Assembly (NCBI GenBank): GCA_034435435.1
Contig: DAOTXN010000178.1
Location: 1 to 33,460 of the forward strand
DNA from: DAOTXN01 sp034435435
GTDB lineage: Bacteria; Chloroflexota; Anaerolineae; S140-20
DNA: 33,460 bases
Direction of reading: 5' to 3'
The notes under the pieces were generated by a model, which was not told the origin of the DNA, searched no databases, and worked only from the letters and a program-made list of their open reading frames with translations. Shown here piece after piece: positions 1-6,133 of the stretch (the first letter of the stretch is position 1; each line of letters opens with the position of its first letter). The position numbers and the translations under genes were made by a program.

Positions 1-108
1 TTGAGCGACGATTGGCAAGCTCTCAAGCGAGCCGTGGCGAACTTCTTGGATGGATTCCAAAACGGCTCGCTGGAGTTGATCAGGTATGTCGGCTTGTTAC
101 CGAATTAA
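1..108 (+). CDS. C-terminal end of an unidentified protein (partial)
   Basis: Frame 1 is open from the first base to a TAA at 106-108 and encodes 35 residues ending in LELIRYVGLLPN. The composition is ordinary for a soluble protein, and the frame enters from outside the window, so the start is not visible. Nothing in this tail identifies a family. It could also be a chance open frame, since it is short. The next 100 bases hold no other convincing gene. Confidence 0.45.
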   Translation: MSDDWQALKRAVANFLDGFQNGSLELIRYVGLLPN

Positions 109-176
109 TTTTTTAAGGTCCATAAGCCGGACGTCCGCTGACGTCAAGTCCCTCTGTAAAACTACTGCGGTATGAA

Positions 177-210
177 TTCCGTAAGAATCGGTGTAGAAAC
201 GCCTACGGAA
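177..210. other. Hairpin just upstream of the gltB promoter
   Basis: A 7-bp outer stem (TTCCGTA 177-183 with TACGGAA 204-210) encloses a second stem (GGTGT 190-194 with ACGCC 199-203, one G-U pair, AGAA loop). It ends two bases before the -35 box. There is no T-run, so it is not a standard intrinsic terminator. It could end the upstream transcript or be a protein-binding site. Confidence 0.4.
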
Positions 211-212
211 CA

Positions 213-241
213 TTGACACCCTCCCCGGGCTGTGGTATAGT
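213..241 (+). promoter_or_regulatory. Sigma-70 type promoter of the glutamate synthase FMN subunit
   Basis: TTGACA at 213-218, a 17-base spacer and TATAGT at 236-241 form a near-consensus promoter. Transcription should start near 248. This is 26 bases upstream of the first possible ATG (274) and about 95 upstream of the preferred one (343), leaving room for the leader hairpin at 277-317. Confidence 0.75.
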
Positions 242-276
242 AGCGCCATAACAACACAAACTCTAGCAGGGCCATG

Positions 277-319
277 AAGCCCTCCGGCAAGACGAACATC
301 CTCGCGCCGGGGGGCTTTT
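277..319 (+). terminator. Terminator-like attenuator hairpin in the gltB leader
   Basis: AAGCCCTCCGGC (277-288) pairs with GCCGGGGGGCTT (306-317) over 12 bp with one G-U pair, followed by TTTT (316-319). A competing short stem, AGGGC (268-272) with GCCCT (279-283), would disrupt the 5' arm, so a mutually exclusive antiterminator-like fold is possible. The hairpin sits between the promoter at 213-241 and the ATG at 343, which suggests conditional termination ahead of the glutamate synthase gene. The U-run is short, so efficiency is uncertain. Confidence 0.55.
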
Positions 320-335
320 GTCGTTATGGGAGGCA

Positions 336-377
336 ATTCGTAATGCGTGATTCGTCCTTCGTCGTTCGTCCTTCACC
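336..377. repeat. Heptanucleotide array, ATTCGTN family, at the gltB start
   Basis: Six consecutive 7-base units: ATTCGTA, ATGCGTG, ATTCGTC, CTTCGTC, GTTCGTC, CTTCACC. The preferred ATG (343) is formed inside the second unit, so the first dozen codons of the protein are repeat-derived. The same word family recurs, in either orientation, at 14728-14762, 18360-18393, 19990-20010 and 21449-21514. Confidence 0.7.
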
Positions 378-2805
378 CGCGCCTTTCGCTTACCCGGCGG
401 CGTTCCACATTGCCGAGAACAGCGATTACGTCAAATACGGCCAGCCGGTGTTCGAAGGCCGCACCGCTCGCGGCGACGATTACTGGACCGCCGAGATCAT
501 CACCCAGACCTGGTATCAGGCCGAGACCGGGCGCATCCCCATCTCGGGTGCGGGGTATGGCGGCAAGTTCGCCGGGGCCGGGTTCGAGGGCATCTGGCTG
601 GATATGTCCGAAATCGTGCGCCCCACCCGCGACGGCATCCACGGGCGCGAGACGATCAGCACGACGGTGGACTTGGGACGCACCCTGCCCACTCTGACCT
701 TCGACGCCGCCGGGCAACTGCTGTCCGCGCTGCCGCCGCTGGTCACACTGACGCTGCCGGTGCTGTTCAACCCGTTGCCTTTTCCGCTGCCGGGACGCGG
801 GGCGCTGCGGGCGTTGGCGCTGGCGGCGAGACGGCTGGGCACGTTGGCGATATTCGAGACGGGAGATTGGGGATTGGATATTGGGGCTGGCCTCGCGCTG
901 CGGGTGACGGCGGCCGATTTTGAGGATTGGGCGGGGCGGGCGAGCCAGGCGGCGTTCGTCGAATTGGAAGACGAGCCGGGGGTGTTGGAACGCTGGACGG
1001 CGGCGACGGCCCGCTGGCCGGAGGTCGTCGTCTCGGTGCGCCTGGCGCTGGGGCCAGACGCCGCCGCGAGCGCCGAGGCGCTGGCCCGGGCCGGCGTGGG
1101 CGTGATCCACCTGTACGCCGACGACGTGGGCCGGGATACGAGCGACTGCCCCCTGCCCGACGCGCTGCGCCAGGTGCACGGGCATCTCGTGGCGCAGGCG
1201 CTGCGCGACCGGGTGACGTTGATCGCCAGCGGGGGCATCGCCGCCGCCGAGCACGTGGCCAAGGCCATCGCCTGCGGGGCCGACGCCGTGGGCGTAGACT
1301 TTGTGCCGCTGATCGCCTGGGGCTGTGCGCTGTGGGCCGACCGCGGCCAGTGCCCGGTCGAGACCGGCGAGATCGACGCCGAGTGGGGCGCGCAACGGCT
1401 GGTCAACTTGATGTCGGCCTGGCGCGACCAGTTGTTGGAGGCGCTGGGCGCGATGGGCATGCGCGAGGTGCGCCGCCTGCGCGGCGAGGCCGGGCGGCTC
1501 ATCTTTCACGCCGAGCAGGAACGCGGGTTCAAAGCCTTGCTGGGCGGGTCGGCGGGGCTATCGGCGTATCGCTGGTTGGAAGAGCCGGTCGGCGGCGAGG
1601 GCGATATGCGCTGGACGCAGGCTTTGCTGCTCACCACGCAGGCCCAGGCCCGCACCGGTCGGCCTCCGGCGGGCAAGCTGGAATATCGCGTCGGCCAGTC
1701 CGACGGCGGCTTCGACCGCTTGGCCTTTGCTTTTGAGATAGAGAGGGGAGATAGAGACACAGTACCGGCGGCGGATCCGGGCGGGTTCGAGTTGGGTCTC
1801 ACACTGAACCGGCGCGGCGACGGTCGCCCGGTTCTACACATCCCACTGCCGTGGTACGGGGCGGGCATGTCGTATGGCAGCGTCGGCTTGCCGGTGATGC
1901 TGGCTCGCGTCAGGGCCGCGCAGACGTTGGACACCTTTAGCAGCACCGGCGAAGGCGGCTATCCCGACGCACTGATCCCCTACGCCGACCACATTATCAC
2001 CCAGGTCGCCACGGGCCTGTTCGGCGTGCGCGAGGAGACGATGCAACGGGCGCGCCTGCTGGAAATCAAGTACGCCCAGGGGGCCAAACCGGGGCTGGGC
2101 GGCCATCTGTTGGGCGGCAAAAACACGGCCACTGTGGCCCAGGTGCGCGAGGCCGTGCAGGGGACCAGCCTGTTCAGCCCGTTCCCGTTTCACAGCGTCT
2201 ACTCGGTCGAGGACCACAAAAAACACGTGGACTGGCTCAAGCAGGTCAACGAGCGGGCGCTGGTGTCGGTCAAGGTCAGCACGCCCACCGACGTGGACAT
2301 GGTGGCCGTGGGCAGCTACTACGCCGGGGCGCACATCATTCACCTGGACGGGGCCTACGGCGGCACGGGCGCGGCGCCGGAAATCGCCAAAAAGAACATC
2401 GCCATGCCCATCGAGTACGCCATTCCCAAGGTGCACCGCTTTCTGGTTCAAGAGGGCGTGCGCGACGAGGTGGTGCTGATGGCCTCCGGCGGCATCCGCA
2501 CGGTTTACGACGTGGCCAAGGCCATCGCCCTGGGGGCCGACGGTTGCATCATCGGCACGGCCGAGCTGGTGGCGATTGGCTGCGTGCGGCTGGGTAGCTG
2601 CGAAAAGGGCGGGGGCTGTCCCTTTGGCATCACCACTACTGACCCCAAGCTCAGTCAGTTGGTGAACGCCGAGGAGGGTTGGGGGCGCATCGTGAATCTG
2701 TACACGGCCTGGCTGTGGCAACTGGCCGGGATTTTGGAGCGCTTGGGAATGCAGGGCATCGCGGAGTTGCGTGGTCGGAGCGACGTGCTGATCTATTTGG
2801 AATAG
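343..2805 (+). CDS. gltB: Glutamate synthase FMN / [3Fe-4S] barrel subunit of a split GltB
   Basis: This is the synthase half of glutamate synthase, where FMN and an Fe-S cluster reduce 2-iminoglutarate to glutamate. The last ~400 residues are a clear Glu_synthase barrel with AQGAKPGLGGHL, a HLDGAYGGTGAAP stretch, VLMASGGIRT and three cluster cysteines, C747, C753 and C759. The GATase and GXGXG domains of a normal ~1500-residue GltB are missing here and lie in the gene at 3524-6133. The first ~400 residues look like a second, decayed copy of the same barrel (IASGGIAAAEHVAKAIACGA), with the cysteine triad reduced to CX8C. I chose ATG 343 because GGGAGG (328-333) lies nine bases upstream. The frame stays open to ATG 274, but that would place the leader hairpin inside the coding sequence. 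No gltD is visible. Confidence 0.88.
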   Translation: MRDSSFVVRPSPAPFAYPAAFHIAENSDYVKYGQPVFEGRTARGDDYWTAEIITQTWYQAETGRIPISGAGYGGKFAGAGFEGIWLDMSEIVRPTRDGIHGRETISTTVDLGRTLPTLTFDAAGQLLSALPPLVTLTLPVLFNPLPFPLPGRGALRALALAARRLGTLAIFETGDWGLDIGAGLALRVTAADFEDWAGRASQAAFVELEDEPGVLERWTAATARWPEVVVSVRLALGPDAAASAEALARAGVGVIHLYADDVGRDTSDCPLPDALRQVHGHLVAQALRDRVTLIASGGIAAAEHVAKAIACGADAVGVDFVPLIAWGCALWADRGQCPVETGEIDAEWGAQRLVNLMSAWRDQLLEALGAMGMREVRRLRGEAGRLIFHAEQERGFKALLGGSAGLSAYRWLEEPVGGEGDMRWTQALLLTTQAQARTGRPPAGKLEYRVGQSDGGFDRLAFAFEIERGDRDTVPAADPGGFELGLTLNRRGDGRPVLHIPLPWYGAGMSYGSVGLPVMLARVRAAQTLDTFSSTGEGGYPDALIPYADHIITQVATGLFGVREETMQRARLLEIKYAQGAKPGLGGHLLGGKNTATVAQVREAVQGTSLFSPFPFHSVYSVEDHKKHVDWLKQVNERALVSVKVSTPTDVDMVAVGSYYAGAHIIHLDGAYGGTGAAPEIAKKNIAMPIEYAIPKVHRFLVQEGVRDEVVLMASGGIRTVYDVAKAIALGADGCIIGTAELVAIGCVRLGSCEKGGGCPFGITTTDPKLSQLVNAEEGWGRIVNLYTAWLWQLAGILERLGMQGIAELRGRSDVLIYLE
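862..889. repeat. In-frame heptanucleotide array, GGNNATT family
   Basis: Four units (GGAGATT, GGGGATT, GGATATT, GGGGCTG) lie inside the FMN glutamate synthase gene and encode part of a TGDWGLDIGAG loop. The same word in reverse complement (AATNNCC) occurs at 4674-4706 and 20546-20582, also inside genes. Confidence 0.6.
1735..1760. repeat. Two copies of a 13-base direct repeat inside gltB
   Basis: GAGATAGAGAGGG (1735-1747) is followed by GAGATAGAGACAC (1748-1760), matching at 11 of 13 positions. It encodes part of an EIERGDRDT linker between the two barrel-like halves, an A-rich patch in an otherwise GC-rich gene. Confidence 0.5.
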
Positions 2806-3207
2806 TTACTGAAGGAACTGCACTGCCATGACTTGTTGGTCAGCAACCACCCGAAAATCTGAATCGCGAGTCAACAACGCATCGGCCTGGGCCAAGACCG
2901 CCGTCGCTAAAATCATGGCATCTGCCGTGGACAGGCCTAGCCCATGCCTGTACCTAGCAGCTCTCTCGGCCACTTCCAGCGTGACCGGTTCGATGGACAC
3001 ATTATCCAGTCTCTGGAGCAAAACGATGATTTCTTGTGCTAGCTCGCCTGTACCACGTCTGAAAGCGTGGACCAATATTTCGGTGACACAGACAGTGGAC
3101 AAGACCATGCGGTCCTGTCCACTCAAAACCCGCTGCCAGTGGGTAAGAGCAATGGGATTACCCTCCAAGAGGGCAAACAGCAGACCGGTATCAGCGCCAA
3201 AAATCAT
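2806..3207 (-). CDS. vapC: PIN-domain toxin, VapC-like ribonuclease
   Basis: A 133-residue protein of normal PIN-domain size. Acidic residues fall where the family's metal-binding site lies: D6 (FGADTGLLFALLEG), E43 (VTEIL), D96 (LSTADAMILATAV) and D115/D117 (LLTRDSDF). PIN toxins cleave RNA, often tRNA or rRNA, when freed from their antitoxin. The gene overlaps the antitoxin gene by 17 bp, a typical coupled arrangement. Its stop abuts the stop of the convergent glutamate synthase gene with no spacer. The pair lies between two halves of one enzyme, suggesting later insertion. The RNA target cannot be told from sequence. Confidence 0.85.
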   Translation of the reverse strand: MIFGADTGLLFALLEGNPIALTHWQRVLSGQDRMVLSTVCVTEILVHAFRRGTGELAQEIIVLLQRLDNVSIEPVTLEVAERAARYRHGLGLSTADAMILATAVLAQADALLTRDSDFRVVADQQVMAVQFLQ

Positions 3208-3448
3208 CGCTGGACCTTTCCGCTTGGATGTCTTCCCAGGTGAGGCCGGCCAGCGCCTTTTTCAGCATCATCACGATTCGGTCGCCGATTTCCTGTTGGG
3301 AGAGAGGACGTACAATCAGGCCGTTGTCTTGCGGGGTCAATTGGACCGTCTGGGCCGACTCCAGACCCAGCTCGCGGCGCAACGCCTCTGGAATGGGCAA
3401 CATTCCATCTGGCGTAATTTGAACCGTCACAACCTGTTCAGCAGTCAT
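3191..3448 (-). CDS. vapB: AbrB/MazE-type antitoxin (VapB-like)
   Basis: An 85-residue protein with an N-terminal swapped-hairpin AbrB-like DNA-binding fold: VVTVQITPDGMLPIPEALRR, then LGLESAQTVQLTPQDNGLIV. The acidic/aromatic C-terminal part (ALAGLTWEDIQAERSSDDFWR) is the likely segment that clamps the toxin. GGAG lies seven bases before its ATG. It precedes and overlaps the PIN toxin. Antitoxins of this class usually repress their own promoter; the candidate operator is the inverted repeat at 3452-3494. Confidence 0.85.
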   Translation of the reverse strand: MTAEQVVTVQITPDGMLPIPEALRRELGLESAQTVQLTPQDNGLIVRPLSQQEIGDRIVMMLKKALAGLTWEDIQAERSSDDFWR

Positions 3449-3451
3449 TGC

Positions 3452-3494
3452 TCATCTCCGCATATCGAATCAAAAGCAGTATAAACCGAGATGA
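3452..3494. promoter_or_regulatory. Candidate VapB operator (inverted repeats)
   Basis: TCATCTC (3452-3458) is repeated inverted as GAGATGA (3488-3494). A second pair, GAATCA (3467-3472) and TGATTC (3492-3497), overlaps it. Both span the -10 box and start region of the antitoxin promoter, as expected of an autoregulatory site. Inferred from position and symmetry only. Confidence 0.4.
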
Positions 3495-3506
3495 TTCATC
3501 TGTCAA
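3478..3506 (-). promoter_or_regulatory. Consensus promoter of vapBC
   Basis: Read on the minus strand: TTGACA (3506-3501), a 17-base spacer and TATACT (3483-3478). This is close to ideal and drives the antitoxin gene starting at 3448. It overlaps the first possible start (3491) of the divergent glutamate synthase gene, which is one reason to prefer ATG 3524 for that gene. Confidence 0.75.
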
Positions 3507-3523
3507 CGAGAAAGACCCCAAAA

Positions 3524-6133
3524 ATGGACACACTGACTACAGCCGAACGGATATTAAACGCCCGTCGAGACCTGATCGCGGGCATGCAAGCGTCACCCCG
3601 TCCCTCTGACGCCGCCGAGGGCGGCTGCGGCGTGCTGGGGTTGGCCTGCAATGCGCCGATTGCAGGGCGACACGTCATCCCTGCCAGCCGGCAGATGCAC
3701 AACCGAGGCAACGGCAAAGGCGGCGGCATCGCCGCGGCCGGTCTCGACCCGGCCCAGATGCGCGTGTCGCCCGAGGTGTTGCACAGCCACTACCTGTTGC
3801 AGGTGGCCTACCTCGACGCCGCGGCCCGCCCGGAAGTCGAAGTGGAGTGCATCTTGCCCGTGTTCGACGTGGCGCAGGCCTACCTCGTCCCGACCGTGGC
3901 CGATTATCGCGCCGTCGAAGGGCTGGAGCTGCGCCCACCCGACGTGTGGCGCTATTTCGTGCGCGTCAAGCCGGGCGTCTTGGAGCAATTTGCGACGGAG
4001 CACGCGCTGACGCACTTGTCCGCCCGCGCGGTCGAGGACGAATTTGTCTACCAGAACAGCTTTCGACTCAATCAAAAGTTTTATGCGAATTACGGCGACG
4101 TAGGCGCGCAACGGGCCTTTGTGCTCTCGCACGGGCGCGACCTGCTGGTGCTCAAAATCGTCGGCTACGCCGAGCAGGTCGCCGAGTATTACTGCCTGCA
4201 AGACCTCACCGCTCACGTGTGGATTGCCCATCAGCGCTATCCCACCAAGGGTCGGGTGTGGCACCCCGGCGGCGCGCACCCGTTCGTCGGGCTGAACGAA
4301 GCCCTGGTCCACAACGGCGACTTTGCCAACTATCACGCCGTGGCCGAGTATTTGCGCCAGCGCAACATCGTTCCGCTGTTCCTGACCGACACCGAGGTCA
4401 GCGCGCTGCTATTCGACCTGTGGGACCGCGTGTACGGCTATCCGCTGGAGGTGACGCTGGAGGCGTTGGCCCCGACCACCGAGGTGGACTTTTACCGCCT
4501 CCCGCCCGCCAAGCAGCGCCTCTACCGGGCCGTGCAGGCCACCCACATGCACGGCTCGCCCGACGGTCCCTGGTTTTTCATCATCGCCCGCTCCAACCCG
4601 GACGAGCGCCAGTGGCAACTGCTGGGCATCACCGACACCAGCATGCTGCGCCCGCAAGTCTTTGCGTTGTACGAATCCAATACCCAATCCCCAATATCCA
4701 ATATCCAGCTAGGACTGGTTGCGTCGGAGCGCCAAGCCATTCAGGCCGCGCTGCGCTCGCTGGCAGCCGAGGACGAACGCTTTTTGCCGCACGCCGACAA
4801 GTACTGGGCCGCGCGCGGCGGCAGCCACACCGACGGCGGCGCATTCGCATTCTCGGTCACTCGTCACTCCTCACTCCTTACTCCTCACCTGACCTGCACG
4901 GACAAGTTTGGTGCGCCGGTGACGGCGGCTACCCCTCAGCGCCACCTGAACCGGGAGCGGTTGGACCCGACACGGGTTAGCGACGAGTTTCGCCGCACGG
5001 TCCAGGAGCGTCTCTACCATGCCTTTGACGACGGCGGCGCGCCGACGGTCTACCAGTGGGCCGCGTCCGCGCTGCGCGATTGGGATTACGACCAGACGGC
5101 CGCGTTTATCCAGGCGACCGCCGAGTTTGGCTGCTGCGACAGCGCCGAGTGGGACTTTGGCCGGGAGACGCTCACCCTGCTGCGCGACCGGCGTTACGAC
5201 CCCGGCGCCAAGCGCCGCGCCTCCCTGCTCACGCTGCTCGACGACGGCCTGGCGACCCTCTTTACCCAATCTACTCATCTACCCATCACTTTTCCCACCC
5301 GCCACACCCTGCGCCCTCCCACCCATGGCGACGCCGCGCTGCTCCTCGACGCGCTGGACTTTGCGCCCGAAGGCGACGAGTGCGCCGCCGAGTTGCTCAA
5401 AGCAGCCTACCGACTAGGCTGGCGGCGCTTTATCGCGTATAATTGGCGGGGTGGGCGGTTCGCTGCCTGCGGGCTGGGACCGAACACGGCCGGCGTGCGC
5501 ATGGACCTGTACGGCGACGTGGGCGACTATTTGGCCTCCGGGCTGGACGGGGCCGAGGTGCACGTGCACGGCGACGCGCAAGACCAGGTGGGGCAGATTT
5601 TCAAAGACGGTACGCTGGTCATCCACGGCGACGTGGGCCAGACCTTTCTCTACGGGGCCAAGGGCGGCGAGATTTACGTGCGCGGCAGCGCCGCCGGTCG
5701 CCCGTTGATCAACGCCGTGGGCCGGCCGCGCGCCGTGATCAACGGGACGTGCCTGGACTACCTGGCCGAGAGCTTTATGGCCGGCGACCCACTGAACGGG
5801 GGCGGGTTTGTCATCTTGAACGGCATTAGCTTTGACGAGCACGGGCGCATGGTCGAGCTAGAGACGCCCTATCCCGGCGGCAACCTGTTCTCGCTGGCTT
5901 CAGGCGGGGCTATCTATTTGCGCGACCCGCACGGCAAGGTCGAGGCCGATCAGCTCAACGGCGGCCATCTGGTCCGGCTGACTCACGCCGATTGGAGGCT
6001 GATCCGGCCCTATTTGCTCAAGAATGAGGCGCTTTTTGGCATTAGCGTGGATGCGCTGCTCACGGTAGACGGCGAACGGCGCATCCCCGCGCAGGTGTAT
6101 CGCAAAGTCGAGGTGAAAAAAGAGCAGGTATGA
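3524..6133 (+). CDS. gltB: Glutamate synthase glutaminase (GATase II) + GXGXG subunit of a split GltB
   Basis: The N-terminal part is a class II glutamine amidotransferase: EGGCGVLGLA gives the catalytic Cys (C35 from this start), followed by QMHNRGNGKGGG, HQRYPTKGRVWHPGGAHPF and ALVHNGDFANY. The Cys is internal, so a propeptide of about 34 residues should be removed, as in classical GltB. The last ~230 residues are the GXGXG beta-helix (DGTLVIHGDVGQTFLYGAKG, GGEIYVRG). The FMN barrel that normally joins these two domains is absent and is encoded at 343-2805, so the two products probably form one enzyme. Three low-complexity repeat loops interrupt the middle (4674-4706, 4853-4888, 5263-5286). 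The frame extends to ATG 3491, but that start overlaps the vapBC promoter; neither start has a good Shine-Dalgarno. nadE overlaps the end by 4 bp. Confidence 0.87.
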   Translation: MDTLTTAERILNARRDLIAGMQASPRPSDAAEGGCGVLGLACNAPIAGRHVIPASRQMHNRGNGKGGGIAAAGLDPAQMRVSPEVLHSHYLLQVAYLDAAARPEVEVECILPVFDVAQAYLVPTVADYRAVEGLELRPPDVWRYFVRVKPGVLEQFATEHALTHLSARAVEDEFVYQNSFRLNQKFYANYGDVGAQRAFVLSHGRDLLVLKIVGYAEQVAEYYCLQDLTAHVWIAHQRYPTKGRVWHPGGAHPFVGLNEALVHNGDFANYHAVAEYLRQRNIVPLFLTDTEVSALLFDLWDRVYGYPLEVTLEALAPTTEVDFYRLPPAKQRLYRAVQATHMHGSPDGPWFFIIARSNPDERQWQLLGITDTSMLRPQVFALYESNTQSPISNIQLGLVASERQAIQAALRSLAAEDERFLPHADKYWAARGGSHTDGGAFAFSVTRHSSLLTPHLTCTDKFGAPVTAATPQRHLNRERLDPTRVSDEFRRTVQERLYHAFDDGGAPTVYQWAASALRDWDYDQTAAFIQATAEFGCCDSAEWDFGRETLTLLRDRRYDPGAKRRASLLTLLDDGLATLFTQSTHLPITFPTRHTLRPPTHGDAALLLDALDFAPEGDECAAELLKAAYRLGWRRFIAYNWRGGRFAACGLGPNTAGVRMDLYGDVGDYLASGLDGAEVHVHGDAQDQVGQIFKDGTLVIHGDVGQTFLYGAKGGEIYVRGSAAGRPLINAVGRPRAVINGTCLDYLAESFMAGDPLNGGGFVILNGISFDEHGRMVELETPYPGGNLFSLASGGAIYLRDPHGKVEADQLNGGHLVRLTHADWRLIRPYLLKNEALFGISVDALLTVDGERRIPAQVYRKVEVKKEQV
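4674..4706. repeat. In-frame heptanucleotide array, AATNNCC family
   Basis: A partial AATCC unit is followed by AATACCC, AATCCCC, AATATCC and AATATCC. It encodes the polar loop NTQSPISNIQ in the glutaminase subunit. It is the reverse complement of the word used at 862-889 and the same as that at 20546-20582. Confidence 0.7.
4853..4888. repeat. In-frame heptanucleotide array, TCNTCAC family
   Basis: TCGGTCAC is followed by TCGTCAC, TCCTCAC, TCCTTAC and TCCTCAC. It encodes SVTRHSSLLTPHL within the glutaminase subunit. Two more units of this word occur inside panE at 16425-16438. Confidence 0.7.
5263..5286. repeat. In-frame octanucleotide array
   Basis: Three 8-base units, TACCCAAT, CTACTCAT and CTACCCAT, encode TQSTHLPI. 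This is the third low-complexity insertion in the same gene, just before the GXGXG half. Confidence 0.5.

Noticed and set aside
274..342. N-terminal extension of the FMN glutamate synthase from ATG 274
   Set aside because: It would translate the terminator-like hairpin, has only a weak AGG upstream, and the residues do not resemble the family. ATG 343 has a well-placed GGGAGG.
373..1509. Long minus-strand open frames opposite the FMN glutamate synthase
   Set aside because: Composition is Arg/Gln/His-rich and repetitive, typical of antisense frames in GC-rich genes; no motif and no ribosome-binding site.
4853..4888. CRISPR-like array
   Set aside because: Units are 7 bases, contiguous, without spacers; no cas gene is present in the window.
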